From Rhodoblastus acidophilus (GTDB lineage: Bacteria > Pseudomonadota > Alphaproteobacteria > Rhizobiales > Beijerinckiaceae): 64,000 nt of DNA. This document shows positions 38,749 to 49,096 of this stretch, piece by piece. The notes beneath the pieces are model-generated. The model worked only from the letters and a program-made list of their open reading frames with translations, was not told the DNA's origin and made no database searches. The position numbers and the translations under genes are program-made. The DNA lies in the NCBI RefSeq assembly GCF_009720655.1, contig NZ_WNKS01000003.1, positions 248,001 through 312,000 of the forward strand, in the 5' to 3' direction. Within the stretch, counting starts at the first letter, position 1. Every line of letters starts with the position of its first letter.

Positions 38749-39949
38749 GCCGCAGCACGCGCACGTCGCCGCCGCGCGCAACGGCCGGGGCGTTTTCCTC
38801 GCGCAGGATCAGGGCGTGCGAGCGCGCCAGCACCGAATTCAGCGAGGAATCCTGATCCTTTTGCGGCGTGGCGACGAGGCGGCCTTCCCCCCCCCATGCA
38901 AGGGTCGCGCGTAAAAATTCGCGGCGCGGACCGTTGGCCTTCAGGTCGGCGCCCGCCACTGCGGGTTCGAGTTTATGGCCTGCGGGCTCGCCGCACAGCG
39001 CCCGAATCATCGGCTTCAAAAAAAGCTCGCCGCAGACCACCGCCGAGACCGGATTGCCCGGCAGGCCCAGCACTCTTGTTTGGCCGATATGGCCGTGGAT
39101 CAGCGGCTTGCCCGGCTTCATGTTGATCTTCCAGAACTCCAGCGCCATGCCTTCCGCCGCCAGGGCGCCACGGACAAAATCGCGGTCGCCGACTGACGCG
39201 CCGCCGATGGTGACGAGGACGTCGATGGTCATCGCCAGGGCGTTGCGAATGGCGGCCTCGATGGCTTCGGGCTGGTCGGGGGTGACGCCGAGGTCGATCG
39301 CCTCGCCGCCGCAGGCCGCGATCAGGCCAAGAACCGCATAGGCGTTGGAGGCGACGATCTGGTCCGGGCCGCGTTTCTCGCCGGGCGGAACCAGTTCGTC
39401 GCCCGTGGACAGCACCGCGATCCTGGGCCGGCGCGCGACCGGAAGCGTCGGGTGGTCGGCGGAAGCGGCGAAGGCGACATCGGCGGGCGTGAGCCGCCGT
39501 CCCGCGGGCAAAATGGTCTCGCCCTCGCGGAAATCTACGCCGGCGACGCGCACATTCTTGCCAAGCGCCACACCGGCCCGCGCGGTGACGAGATCGCCGT
39601 CGCGCTCCGCGTCTTCCTGGATCAGCACGCTGTCAGCGCCCTGTGGAAGCGGCGCGCCGGTAAAGATCCTCACGGCCTCGCCAGGGCCGCAGACGCCCTC
39701 AAAACCGGCGCCAGCGGAGGATTCACCGATTACTGTCAGCGGTCTGCCAGTGTCCTGGGCACGCAGTGCGTAACCATCCATGGCGGACAGGTTTTTGGGT
39801 GGCTGGGTGCGCAGGGCGACCAGATCGCGCGCCAGCGTCCGACCAAAAGCCTCAGCGAGCGAAACGGCCTCAAAGCCAAGCGGCTTCGCGCCGGCTAAAA
39901 TGGCGGCGAGCGCGTCTTCGACGGAGAGCAGAGGCTTTCTTTCGGTCAT
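38738..39949 (-). CDS. moeA: Molybdopterin molybdenumtransferase
   Basis: MoeA inserts molybdate into adenylylated molybdopterin, the last common step of molybdenum cofactor synthesis; 403 residues. Recognised parts are LSAMDGYALRA, GEAVRIFTGAPLPQGADSVL, VLSTGDEL, VTIGGASVGDRDFVR and LGLPGNPVSA. ATG 39949 (MTERKPLLSVEDAL) is chosen; the in-frame upstream extension is repeat DNA. Only a REP-A element and about 140 bases separate it from moaC upstream on the same strand, so it may still be served by the trp-moaC transcript. Confidence 0.95.
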   Translation of the reverse strand: MTERKPLLSVEDALAAILAGAKPLGFEAVSLAEAFGRTLARDLVALRTQPPKNLSAMDGYALRAQDTGRPLTVIGESSAGAGFEGVCGPGEAVRIFTGAPLPQGADSVLIQEDAERDGDLVTARAGVALGKNVRVAGVDFREGETILPAGRRLTPADVAFAASADHPTLPVARRPRIAVLSTGDELVPPGEKRGPDQIVASNAYAVLGLIAACGGEAIDLGVTPDQPEAIEAAIRNALAMTIDVLVTIGGASVGDRDFVRGALAAEGMALEFWKINMKPGKPLIHGHIGQTRVLGLPGNPVSAVVCGELFLKPMIRALCGEPAGHKLEPAVAGADLKANGPRREFLRATLAWGGEGRLVATPQKDQDSSLNSVLARSHALILREENAPAVARGGDVRVLRLTE

Positions 39950-39964
39950 GATTGCACCCACGGA

Positions 39965-40074
39965 CGTCATGCCCGGCCTCGCGCCGGGCATCCACGCCGG
40001 GCCGCGCGACCGAAGCGCCTGTTATTTCGCGCTTTAGGACCGCGTGGATGGCCGGGACACGCCCAGCCATGACG
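39965..40074. repeat. REP-A palindromic element, copy 3
   Basis: Left arm cgtcatgcccggcctcgcgc, right arm ending cacgcccagccatgacg; the arms are more diverged than in the other copies. It lies between moaC and moeA. Confidence 0.75.
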
Positions 40075-40090
40075 GCCAGAAAATGCGTGT

Positions 40091-40573
40091 TCATCTTTCC
40101 CGGTGGTAATCCCCAGACTTTCCACCGGTTTTCAACAGGAGTTGCACAGATTCGATGCGCATCGCCCGGTCGGCCGCCTTGAGCATGTCGTAGATGGTCA
40201 GGCAGGCGACGGAGACCGCCGTCAGCGCCTCCATCTCCACGCCGGTCTCGCCCAGGACTTTCGCCCGCGCCGTCACGCGCAGGCCCGGCAGCGCGGGCTC
40301 AGGCGCCACGTCCACCTCGACCTTCGACAGCAGCAGCGGATGGCAGAGCGGAATCAGTTCATGGGTCTTCTTGGCGGCGAAAATCCCGGCGATGCGGGCG
40401 GTCGCGAACACATCGCCCTTCGTCGCCTGCCCCGAAAGGCACAGATCCAGCGTCTCGGGCGCCATGACCACAAAACCTTCGGCCACCGCCTCTCTCGCGG
40501 TGCGCGCCTTGGCGGAGACATCGACCATGCGCGCCTCGCCCGCCTCATTGAGGTGGGTGAGTTTCGCCGTCAT
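40091..40573 (-). CDS. moaC: Cyclic pyranopterin monophosphate synthase
   Basis: A 160-residue enzyme that converts the MoaA product into cyclic pyranopterin monophosphate, as a hexamer. Conserved segments: GMVDVS-like [22 protein letters not shown] with catalytic residues, [20 protein letters not shown] and the basic KTGGKSGDY end with the catalytic Lys. Its ATG overlaps the trpC stop (ATGA, four bases), so it is the last gene of the trp cluster, a pairing widespread in Rhizobiales though the two pathways are unrelated. Confidence 0.96.
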   Translation of the reverse strand: MTAKLTHLNEAGEARMVDVSAKARTAREAVAEGFVVMAPETLDLCLSGQATKGDVFATARIAGIFAAKKTHELIPLCHPLLLSKVEVDVAPEPALPGLRVTARAKVLGETGVEMEALTAVSVACLTIYDMLKAADRAMRIESVQLLLKTGGKSGDYHRER

Positions 40574-41379
40574 GCCGATTGCTTGACCGCGCCGTTCAAG
40601 AGGTCGCGGGTGGCGGCGCCGACATCGGCCTGCCGCATCAGCGTCTCGCCGACCAGGAACACGTTGATCCCGGCCTTGCGCAACCGCAAAATGTCCTCGT
40701 GCGCGCTGATGCCGCTTTCCGCCACCACCAGCTTTTCCTTGGGGATGCGCTGGCAGAGCTGCTCGCTCAGGTCGAGCGACACCGTAAAATCGCGCAGGTT
40801 GCGGTTGTTGATGCCGACCAGCGGGGTTTCCAACGCCAGCGCCCGGTCGAGTTCGGCCTCGTCATGGGCTTCCGCCAGCACGTCCATGTTCAGGTCGTGC
40901 GCGGCGGCGTTCAGGGCCTTGGCCTCGCGGTCGGCGACGCAGGCCATGATGATCAGGATGCAATCGGCGCCGGCGGCGCGGGCCTGATAGACCTGATAGG
41001 GGTCGAACATAAAATCTTTTCGCAGCACCGGCAGGCGCACGGCGGCGCGGGCGGCGGCGAGGTCTTCCAGCTTGCCCTGGAAGGACGGGCCATCCGTGAG
41101 CACCGACAAGCAGGCGGCGCCGTTGGCCTCATAGGCGCGGGCGAGGATTGGCGGATCGAAATCGGCGCGAATCAGGCCCTTGGACGGGCTCGCCTTCTTC
41201 ACTTCGGCGATCAGGGCGGGCAGTCCGGCCGAAACCTTGTCGCGCAGCGCGCGCACAAAACCGCGCGGCGGATCGGCTTCGCGCAACTTCCGCTCCAGAG
41301 TGGCCATGGGCACACGCACCTTGGCCTCGGAAATCTCGGTGCGCTTGTAGGCTTCGATCTTGCGCAAAATATCGGACAT
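40570..41379 (-). CDS. trpC: Indole-3-glycerol phosphate synthase
   Basis: TIM-barrel enzyme closing the indole ring in tryptophan synthesis; 269 residues from ATG 41379 ([16 protein letters not shown]). The catalytic set is visible: Lys in [13 protein letters not shown], Lys in [11 protein letters not shown], Glu in AEAHDEAEL, and [12 protein letters not shown] with SESGIS-like [12 protein letters not shown]. It lies 26 bases beyond the trpD stop on the same strand and overlaps moaC by four bases. Confidence 0.97.
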   Translation of the reverse strand: MSDILRKIEAYKRTEISEAKVRVPMATLERKLREADPPRGFVRALRDKVSAGLPALIAEVKKASPSKGLIRADFDPPILARAYEANGAACLSVLTDGPSFQGKLEDLAAARAAVRLPVLRKDFMFDPYQVYQARAAGADCILIIMACVADREAKALNAAAHDLNMDVLAEAHDEAELDRALALETPLVGINNRNLRDFTVSLDLSEQLCQRIPKEKLVVAESGISAHEDILRLRKAGINVFLVGETLMRQADVGAATRDLLNGAVKQSA

Positions 41380-41405
41380 GGAGCGCGTGTTTCCTCGATG
41401 GCTTG

Positions 41406-42440
41406 TCAACAAACGATGTGTTCTGTCGCCTCTTTGCTGGTTCTTATCAGATTTTCCAGCGTATCATGTGCTTTTCCGCTGTCCAGCGCCGCTTCCGCGC
41501 GGCGCGCGCCATCCTTCAACGCCTCGGCCTCGCCCGCCACCACCAAAGCGGCGGCGGCGTTGAGCACGGCGATGTCGCGATACGCATTCTTCGCGCCATT
41601 GAGAACGGCGCGCAGGGCCGCGGCGTTATGGGCGGGATCGCCGCCGCGCAAATCGGCCATTTGCGCACGCGCAAGACCGGCCTCCTCCGGGGTCACGATA
41701 AACCGGCGCATCCGGCCGCCATCCAGCTCCAGAATGTCCGTCGGCCCCGTGGTGGTGATCTCGTCGAGACCGTCGGCGCCATGGGCGACCCACAGCTTTT
41801 CGGCGCCGAGCGCATCCATGGTCTTGGCGATGTAATCCATCCATTTGGCGTCGGCGACGCCGATCAGCGCGCGCGTGACGCCGGCGGGGTTGGAGAGCGG
41901 CCCCAGCAGGTTGAACAGGGTGCGCACCCCCAGCTCCTTGCGGATCGGCGCCACCAGCGCCATGGCGGGATGATGCGCCTGCGCCGTCATGAAGCCGATG
42001 TTGCACGCATGCAGGCATTTTTCCACGACGTCGGGCGGGATGCCGATGCGCACGCCCAGACCCGTCAAGACGTCGGAGGCGCCGGAAAACGACGACGCGG
42101 CGCGATTGCCGTGCTTGGCCACGGGCACGCCGCAGGCGGCGACGATGATCGCGGCGAGCGTCGAAATGTTATAGGTCTGCGCGCCGTCGCCGCCGGTGCC
42201 GACCACGTCGATGGCGCCGGGCGGGGCCGTGACCCGCAACATGCGGGCGCGCATGGCCGAGACCGCGCCGGTCAGTTCGTCCAGCGACTCGCCGCGCACG
42301 CGCAAACCCATCAGGAAGGCGCCGACCTGCGCCGGCGTCGCCTCGCCCGAGAGGATCAGGCCGAACGCTTTTTCCGCTTCGGCGCGGCCAAGCGAGGAAC
42401 TTTCCGAAACGCGCGCGAGAAAGGGCTTGAACGCCTCCAT
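41406..42440 (-). CDS. trpD: Anthranilate phosphoribosyltransferase
   Basis: Transfers phosphoribose from PRPP to anthranilate; 344 residues. The PRPP site is [16 protein letters not shown], followed by [17 protein letters not shown] and the PLSNPAG segment. ATG 42440 overlaps the trpG stop by one base (TGATG) and is preceded by AGCGGAGG, making this start far better than the in-frame ATG at 42467. It is the middle gene of trpG-trpD-trpC-moaC. Confidence 0.97.
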   Translation of the reverse strand: MEAFKPFLARVSESSSLGRAEAEKAFGLILSGEATPAQVGAFLMGLRVRGESLDELTGAVSAMRARMLRVTAPPGAIDVVGTGGDGAQTYNISTLAAIIVAACGVPVAKHGNRAASSFSGASDVLTGLGVRIGIPPDVVEKCLHACNIGFMTAQAHHPAMALVAPIRKELGVRTLFNLLGPLSNPAGVTRALIGVADAKWMDYIAKTMDALGAEKLWVAHGADGLDEITTTGPTDILELDGGRMRRFIVTPEEAGLARAQMADLRGGDPAHNAAALRAVLNGAKNAYRDIAVLNAAAALVVAGEAEALKDGARRAEAALDSGKAHDTLENLIRTSKEATEHIVC

Positions 42441-43048
42441 CACGTCCTCCGCTTGGCGGTGTTCCACTTGCGCGCGAGGTCCAGAAAATTCTTCAGCAGC
42501 GCATGGCCATGCTCGGAGGCGATGCTTTCGGGATGGAACTGCACGCCGTGAACGGGATGGGTGATGTGCGACAGGCCCATGATCAAGCCATCGGGCGTTT
42601 GCGCGGTCACCGCGAGCTCGGTCGGCAGGCTGTCGCGCCGCACGACCAGAGAATGGTAGCGCGTCGCCTTGTATGGAGTCGGCAGGCCATGAAAGACAGT
42701 TTCGCCGGTGTGATGAATTTCGGCGATTTTGCCATGGATCGGGCTCGGCGCGCGCACCACCTCACCGCCAAACACCTCGCCAATGGCCTGATGGCCGAGG
42801 CAGACGCCGAACAGCGGGATTTTTTCCTTTGCCGCGCGGATCAGGTCGCAGCAAATGCCGGCCTCGCGCGGCGTGCAGGGGCCTGGCGACAGCACAAGGC
42901 AATCCGGGTCTTCGCCCATCACCTGTTCGACCGTGGTCTGGTCGTTGCGCACCACCTTCACCTTGGCGCCGAGCGCGCCGAAGTAATGCACGAGATTGAA
43001 GGTGAAGGAATCGTAGTTGTCGATCAGCGTGACGGAAACGGAAGTCAT
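42440..43048 (-). CDS. trpG: Anthranilate synthase component II (glutamine amidotransferase)
   Basis: Class I amidotransferase of 202 residues supplying ammonia to TrpE. Markers: LIDNYDSFTFNLVHYFG, SPGPCTPREAG, the nucleophile Cys in LFGVCLGHQAIGEVFGG, and the His-Glu of GVQFHPESIASEHG. ATG 43048 is used; the longer frame to 43165 is antisense to the region before the iron-sulphur gene. No trpE stands in this window, so component I is elsewhere. No leader peptide or attenuator was seen in the short upstream region. Confidence 0.96.
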   Translation of the reverse strand: MTSVSVTLIDNYDSFTFNLVHYFGALGAKVKVVRNDQTTVEQVMGEDPDCLVLSPGPCTPREAGICCDLIRAAKEKIPLFGVCLGHQAIGEVFGGEVVRAPSPIHGKIAEIHHTGETVFHGLPTPYKATRYHSLVVRRDSLPTELAVTAQTPDGLIMGLSHITHPVHGVQFHPESIASEHGHALLKNFLDLARKWNTAKRRT

Positions 43049-43216
43049 GACAGCCTCGTTGGGACGGCTGTTTTGGGCGCGCGCGCAAGCGAAGTCAATG
43101 CGACGGAGGACTGGCTTGGTCGGGACCGCGCGTGATGGCGGACAGGCGCCGGCCTGCCTTTCCAAAGGCGGAGGCGCGCCCTATATCTCAGGGGCAAGCG
43201 AAATTTGGAGCAGGAT

Positions 43217-43588
43217 ATGGCCGGACGCCCCGTGATGACACTCACCGACGCAGCTGCGGCGCGCGTGAAGGCTCTGATGGACAAGGCCGGCGGCCTCGCC
43301 TTGCGCGTCGGCGTGAAGAACGGGGGATGCGCCGGCATGTCCTACACGGTGGAAATGGCGGAGGAGCAAAAACCCGGCGAACTGCTCGTGGAAGACAAGG
43401 GGGCGAAGGTTCTGATCGACCCCAAGGCCGTGCTGTTCCTGATCGGCGCGCAGATGGATTTCGAGACGACGAGAATGTCGTCCACCTTCACGTTCAAGAA
43501 TCCCAACGAAACCTCGTCCTGCGGCTGCGGCGAATCCGTGGCGATCACGCCGGTGTCGGAAGAGGCGCTGGGTCAGTTCGCCGGCTGA
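43217..43588 (+). CDS. HesB/IscA/ErpA-type iron-sulphur cluster assembly protein
   Basis: A 123-residue A-type carrier that passes [Fe-S] clusters to target enzymes. The three ligand cysteines are present: GGCAGMSY in the middle and SSCGCGES near the C-terminus. The insert VLIDPKAVLFLIGAQMDFE is typical. ATG 43217 follows GGAGCAGGA, so it is preferred to the TTG at 43205. No isc or suf genes are adjacent; IscA, SufA and ErpA cannot be told apart from sequence alone. Confidence 0.92.
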   Translation: MAGRPVMTLTDAAAARVKALMDKAGGLALRVGVKNGGCAGMSYTVEMAEEQKPGELLVEDKGAKVLIDPKAVLFLIGAQMDFETTRMSSTFTFKNPNETSSCGCGESVAITPVSEEALGQFAG

Positions 43589-43598
43589 GACGCCCGTC

Positions 43599-43790
43599 TC
43601 AGCGGTAGCGGCAGCCGTGGCGATAGTGGCAGCGGCGATGGTGGGGGTACAGAAAGCTTGGCCCCACACAATGGCGATACCAATGATAGCCGGTTTCGCC
43701 CATGCGATAGCATCCGGCATAGGCGGTGTCGGTCGCAAGGCTGACGCCAAAAAGCGTCGCCGCGAACACGGCGATTTTCACGATTTTCAA
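43599..43790 (-). CDS. Small secreted Cys/His-rich protein
   Basis: A 63-residue exported peptide. The signal segment KIVKIAVFAATLFGVSLATDTAYA is followed by GCYRMGETGYHWYRHCVG and a His/Arg/Tyr tail ending HRRCHYRHGCRYR, giving four cysteines. The best start is TTG 43790, preceded by AAGGGAGA; the frame runs further upstream but without protein-like residues. It resembles the other two short His/aromatic secreted proteins of this window (1673 and 51597) in layout but not in sequence. The role is unknown. Confidence 0.6.
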   Translation of the reverse strand: MKIVKIAVFAATLFGVSLATDTAYAGCYRMGETGYHWYRHCVGPSFLYPHHRRCHYRHGCRYR

Positions 43791-43984
43791 TTCAATCTCC
43801 CTTGATGACACGGCATGTGACCGAGAATTAACCGCACAACCCCCGGAAAGTTGCGGGGCGGCGGCCGGCGCGCTCCCGAGATTTAACGAATTGACCGATT
43901 GCATTTGCGCGATTGACGTAACGTCATCTCAAATCGGCGTCGCTAGTGTTGCGAAATGATATTCGACGAAAATGGACTCTCGCC

Positions 43985-44308
43985 ATGCCGCTGCATATCC
44001 CGACCGGACTGCTGATCTTCGCGTCCACCGCTCTCATCTTGGGCTTCATGATTTCGGCGGCGCACAGGGCCGATGACGCGCTTCCGCCGAGCCAGCGCGC
44101 CTCGCGCTCGCTGCTGCGAACCTCCGCCGACGCGCTGTTCTTCTGGATCAGCGACGATTTCCGCTATCTGATCGCCTATCCCTGGCTCATCTTCGCGCTC
44201 ATCGTCGTGGTTGCTTATGCCGCGCCCTATTCCTGGCCGGCGCAGGTGTATCATTGCGACGGCGACGCGCTGCGCTGCCTGGGGTTCTATGATCTCAGGC
44301 GCGCGTGA
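43985..44308 (+). CDS. Small membrane protein, unknown
   Basis: A 107-residue protein with two likely membrane helices (about residues 5-24 and 63-82) around a soluble loop RADDALPPSQRASRSLLRTS. The C-terminal part holds two cysteines (YHCDGDALRCLGFYD). ATG 43985 is chosen because the upstream extension lacks a ribosome site. It overlaps nothing and stands between two unrelated genes. No family is recognised. Confidence 0.55.
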   Translation: MPLHIPTGLLIFASTALILGFMISAAHRADDALPPSQRASRSLLRTSADALFFWISDDFRYLIAYPWLIFALIVVVAYAAPYSWPAQVYHCDGDALRCLGFYDLRRA

Positions 44309-44360
44309 CGGGCCGGAGCCGCCTCGCCTTACGCCGAGTCCGACGCCCGTCTGTCCTGGA

Positions 44361-44484
44361 GTCTTGTTTTGACGCGTTGTCTTCACGCGCACCGGCATCC
44401 ACTTCGCTCGAAAACGCTTTAGTCTTTTGTTTTGACGCGTTTTCTTCACGCGAACCGGCATCCACTTCGCTCGAAAACGCTTTA
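44361..44484. repeat. REP-D element, tandem copies 2 and 3
   Basis: Two consecutive units of about 61 bases, each reading gttttgacgcgtt, tcttcacgcg, accggcatccacttcgctcg, aaaacgcttta. They differ at only a few positions. The end of the second unit supplies the TAA stop codon of the minus-strand receiver gene (44482-44484). A third, more diverged unit is at 5641-5701. Confidence 0.85.
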
Positions 44485-44898
44485 AGCAGCGTCGGCGTCG
44501 CCACGATCGAGCGGAGCGGCGGAGGTTTCGCCTTGCACGACGTCAAGCACGGCGGACAACAGCTCTCGGATGCCGACGGGCTTGCACAGCACGCGATCCG
44601 CGCCCGCCTGTTTCGCCTCTTCCAGAAGCAGCCCCCGCGGCAGACGGAGCCCGCCGCCGGTGATCGCGACGACCGGCAAGTCGGCATAAAGGGCGCGCAC
44701 GAACTGGATCAGTTTCACGCCATCGGTTTGCGGCATGCAGAGCTCGGTGATCAGAACGTCCGGCCTCGATCGCGACAACGCCTCGATGACGTCGCTCGCG
44801 GAGGCGCACTCGGTCACCTCATGGCCGCCGCGCGCCAGAAACTTGCGCAACACCATGCGGACAGCGGCATTATCGTCGAGAAGCAAAATGGCCGACAT
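44482..44898 (-). CDS. Single-domain receiver protein with Glu at the phospho-acceptor site
   Basis: A 138-residue CheY-like protein made of a receiver domain only. The acidic pair (LLLDDN, residues 8-9), the switch Thr80 (VVAITGG) and Lys106 (VLCKPVG) are normal, but the phospho-acceptor is Glu52 in VLITELCMPQTDG where family members carry Asp. Glu at this site often mimics the phosphorylated state or removes phosphorylation control. ATG 44898 gives the normal receiver start; upstream residues are not domain-like. It is encoded 98 bases downstream of cbbR on the same strand. No kinase is near. Its output partner is unknown. Confidence 0.82.
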   Translation of the reverse strand: MSAILLLDDNAAVRMVLRKFLARGGHEVTECASASDVIEALSRSRPDVLITELCMPQTDGVKLIQFVRALYADLPVVAITGGGLRLPRGLLLEEAKQAGADRVLCKPVGIRELLSAVLDVVQGETSAAPLDRGDADAA

Positions 44899-44985
44899 GG
44901 GCGGAGCCGAATCCCACAAGACCGCGATATCCGCGAGAGTGGCGTCCGGCTCAAGTCCGCGGAAGGCTAAGGCCGTAAAACGCAA

Positions 44986-45003
44986 CGATTAACATGTTAA
45001 TCG
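44986..45003. promoter_or_regulatory. Perfect 18-bp palindrome overlapping the cbbR stop
   Basis: CGATTAACATGTTAATCG is its own reverse complement. It includes the cbbR stop codon and lies 88 bases upstream of the receiver gene's start on the same strand. It may be an operator for that gene. It has no T run, so a terminator is unlikely. Confidence 0.4.
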
Positions 45004-45905
45004 GCGGGCGCGTTGTCGCGTTTTTCCTTCAACATTTCGAGGAACGCGCGCGCCGGCGGCGACAGTTTCTTCGCCCGGAGATGCGCCACATACCATTGCC
45101 GCGCGATGGGAAAACCCTGCACATCGAGTTCGCTCAAACGCCCCGAGGCGGCGTCCAGCGCCAGCACGTGACGCGACAGCGCGGTGAGCCCGAGGCCCGC
45201 CGCCACCACCTGCTTGATCGTCTCGTCCGAGCCCAGGCTCATGCGCACTGGCGGGCTCACCCCGTGCCGCTCGAAAAACCGCTCGATGGCCTGCCGCGTG
45301 CCCGAACCGGCCTCGCGCAGGATGAACGGCTCCTGCGCCAGCCGCTGCGGCGCGATGCGCTTTTCGCCGCACAGCGGATGATCCGACGGGGCGATGACGA
45401 CAAGCGGGTTTTCGGCGACCGGAAAGGCGACGACATCCAGTTCTTCGGGCACGAGCCCCATAATGTAGAGGTCGTCGAGATTTTCGCGCATGCGATGCAG
45501 GATCTGGTCGCGGTTGACCACCTCCAGCTCGAAGGTGATGTTGGTGTGGGCGCGGCAGAAATCGCCGATCAGCCGTGTGGCGAAATAGCGCGCCGTGGTG
45601 ATCATGGCGACGCGCAGGGTTCCGCGCTCCAGGCCCTGCATGTCCGCGATTTCCATGCCAAGCAGGTCGAGCCGCTCGACCATTTCGCGCGCGGCGACCG
45701 CTACCGCCCTGCCCGCCTCGGTCAAGAACAGTTTTTTTCCGACCTGCTCATGCAGCGCAACCCCAAAGCTGTCGGCGAGTTGCTTGATCTGAATGGAAAA
45801 GGCCGACGGGGTCATGTGCAGCTGCTCAGCCGCCCGCGTCATGTTCATCGTGCGCGCCAGCGCGGCGAACAGCCGTAGCTGGTGGAGCGTGATCCGTCGC
45901 AGCAT
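44997..45905 (-). CDS. cbbR: LysR-family regulator of RuBisCO genes
   Basis: A 302-residue LysR-type activator. The N-terminal helix-turn-helix (TLHQLRLFAALARTMNMTRA, then AEQLHMTPSAFSIQIKQLAD) binds DNA. The effector domain (about 90-300) senses Calvin-cycle intermediates or NADPH in known CbbR proteins. It is divergent from cbbL with a 98-bp gap that contains TTCA/TGAA half-sites. The position and the characteristic N-terminus make the assignment strong. Confidence 0.93.
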   Translation of the reverse strand: MLRRITLHQLRLFAALARTMNMTRAAEQLHMTPSAFSIQIKQLADSFGVALHEQVGKKLFLTEAGRAVAVAAREMVERLDLLGMEIADMQGLERGTLRVAMITTARYFATRLIGDFCRAHTNITFELEVVNRDQILHRMRENLDDLYIMGLVPEELDVVAFPVAENPLVVIAPSDHPLCGEKRIAPQRLAQEPFILREAGSGTRQAIERFFERHGVSPPVRMSLGSDETIKQVVAAGLGLTALSRHVLALDAASGRLSELDVQGFPIARQWYVAHLRAKKLSPPARAFLEMLKEKRDNAPAD

Positions 45906-45907
45906 CG

Positions 45908-45945
45908 TTTCACCCTAGTATGAAATGACGTTCAAAACAATGAAC
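45908..45945. promoter_or_regulatory. Probable CbbR operator (four TTCA/TGAA half-sites)
   Basis: Half-sites TTTCA (45908), TGAAA (45921), GTTCA (45930) and TGAAC (45941) alternate in orientation. The last two form a perfect inverted repeat with a 6-base spacer and contain a T-N11-A LysR motif. The cluster begins three bases from the cbbR start, the usual place for autoregulation and divergent activation. Confidence 0.6.
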
Positions 45946-45949
45946 TTAA

Positions 45950-47464
<1,515 letters not shown>

Positions 47465-47514
47465 GAGCGCCCAGTGCGGAACCACAGAACTCCGCGCGCC
47501 ACGCATCTCTATGC

Positions 47515-47621
47515 CGTCATGGCCGGGCTTGTCCCGGCCATCCACGCGGCGCCCCAACGCAGACGCCGCAGAATTTTCCCTTCGGTTCGGCGTGGATGCC
47601 CGGACAAGCCCGGGCATGACG
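47515..47621. repeat. REP-A palindromic element, copy 4, inside the cbb operon
   Basis: Arms cgtcatggccgggcttgtcc and gcccggacaagcccgggcat frame about 40 bases. The element fills the 211-bp gap between cbbL and cbbS. Such a hairpin could slow 3' decay of the cbbL part of the mRNA or reduce read-through, changing the ratio of subunits, but this is inference. Confidence 0.85.
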
Positions 47622-47675
47622 CTCACCGGATGAATCGACGCCGCGAACGCACCATCCCCCTTTGGAGCCACCCCC

Positions 47676-48068
47676 ATGCGCATCACCCAGGGCTGTTTCT
47701 CTTTCCTGCCCGACCTCACCGACGACCAAATCCGCGCGCAAATCGATTATTGCCTGCGCAACGACTGGGCCATCGGCATCGAATACACCGACGATCCTCA
47801 TCCTCGGAACACCTACTGGGACATGTGGGGCAATCCCATGTTCGACCTGAAGGACGCCGCCGGCGTGATGATGGAGCTCGACGCCTGCCGCAAAGCCAAT
47901 CCGGACGTCTATATAAAACTGATCGCCTTCGATTCCACGCGCGGTTTCGAGACCGTCCGCACCGCCTTCATCGTGCAACGGCCGAAGGTGGAGCCGCGTT
48001 TCTCCATGACCCGCACCGACGTGCGTGGCCGCTCGATGAACTACACGCTCTCGACCGTGCAGCCGTAA
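47676..48068 (+). CDS. cbbS: RuBisCO small subunit, red-type
   Basis: A 130-residue small subunit: [39 protein letters not shown] and the extended C-terminal hairpin ([20 protein letters not shown]), which in red-type enzymes fills the central channel of the holoenzyme. An AGCCACCCCC stretch precedes the ATG, so the ribosome site is weak (ggagcc). It is 212 bases downstream of cbbL and 56 bases before cbbX. Confidence 0.97.
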   Translation: MRITQGCFSFLPDLTDDQIRAQIDYCLRNDWAIGIEYTDDPHPRNTYWDMWGNPMFDLKDAAGVMMELDACRKANPDVYIKLIAFDSTRGFETVRTAFIVQRPKVEPRFSMTRTDVRGRSMNYTLSTVQP

Positions 48069-48124
48069 CTCCCCGAGGGGGTCGGCGTCCTCCCCCGCCG
48101 GCCCCCCTTTTTTGGAACGAGCCC

Positions 48125-49051
48125 ATGCCCCAAGCCGAAGTTCTGCCGGTCGAAACGCCCGAAAAAATCGATCTCGCCGAGGATTTCCAAGCCTCGGGGG
48201 TCGCCGACATCTTGCGCGAACTGGACGAGGAGCTGATCGGCCTCGCGCCCGTCAAACAGCGCATCCGCGAGACGGCGGCGCTGCTTCTCGTCGACCGCGC
48301 GCGCAAAAAACTCGGCCTGGCGCACGAGACCCCGACGCTGCATATGAGCTTTACCGGCAATCCCGGCGTGGGAAAAACCACGGTGGCGCTCAAAATGGCC
48401 GGCCTGCTCCACCGTCTCGGCTATGTCCGCAAAGGCCATCTGGTGTCGGTGACGCGCGACGACCTCGTCGGCCAATACATCGGCCACACCGCGCCGAAAA
48501 CGCGCGAAGTCCTGAAAAAAGCCATGGGCGGCGTGCTGTTCATCGACGAGGCCTATTATCTCTACAAGCCCGACAACGAGCGCGACTACGGCCAGGAGGC
48601 GATCGAAATCCTGTTGCAGGTGATGGAGAACCATCGCGACGATCTCGTGGTGATCCTCGCCGGCTATGCCGACCGCATGGACAATTTCTTCAAGTCCAAT
48701 CCCGGCTTTCGCTCGCGCATCGCCCACCACATCGAATTCCCCGACTACAGCGACGAGGAACTGCTGCGCATCTCGCAAGCCATGCTGGCGGCCAACGAAT
48801 ATCGCTTCGACCCCGCAGGCGTGGAGGCCATGCGCGCCTATATCGCTGCGCGCCGGGGGCAGCCGCATTTCGCTAACGCCCGCTCGATCCGCAATGCGCT
48901 CGACCGCGCGAGACTGCGGCAGGCCAATCGCCTGTTCGAATCGGGCGCGCCCGTGGACGCCGCGACGCTGTCGACCCTGACCGCCGCCGACATCAACGCC
49001 TCCAGGGTTTTTGCCGGCGGCCTCGCCCACGAGCGCAGCGCGGCGCAATAA
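48125..49051 (+). CDS. cbbX: Red-type RuBisCO activase (AAA+)
   Basis: A 308-residue hexameric AAA+ motor that pulls on the large-subunit C-terminus to remove inhibitory sugar phosphates, activated by RuBP. Walker [12 protein letters not shown] (about 78-88), the pore loop region [11 protein letters not shown], Walker [13 protein letters not shown] (136-147), sensor 1 [12 protein letters not shown] and the NPGFRSRI arginine finger are all present. ATG 48125 starts the expected MPQAEVLP. A strong hairpin follows the stop. Other Calvin-cycle genes such as cbbP, cbbF and cbbT are not in the window. Confidence 0.97.
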   Translation: MPQAEVLPVETPEKIDLAEDFQASGVADILRELDEELIGLAPVKQRIRETAALLLVDRARKKLGLAHETPTLHMSFTGNPGVGKTTVALKMAGLLHRLGYVRKGHLVSVTRDDLVGQYIGHTAPKTREVLKKAMGGVLFIDEAYYLYKPDNERDYGQEAIEILLQVMENHRDDLVVILAGYADRMDNFFKSNPGFRSRIAHHIEFPDYSDEELLRISQAMLAANEYRFDPAGVEAMRAYIAARRGQPHFANARSIRNALDRARLRQANRLFESGAPVDAATLSTLTAADINASRVFAGGLAHERSAAQ

Positions 49052-49082
49052 CGAAAAAAGCCGCCTTTCGGCGGCTTTAAAT
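49052..49082. terminator. Bidirectional terminator between cbbX and the DUF gene
   Basis: A 9-bp perfect stem (aaagccgcc with ggcggcttt) and loop tttc. On the minus strand it is followed by six T, serving the gene at 49097-49489; on the plus strand a weaker taaatttt follows, serving cbbX. Confidence 0.85.
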
Positions 49083-49096
49083 TTTGGAGTCGTCCG

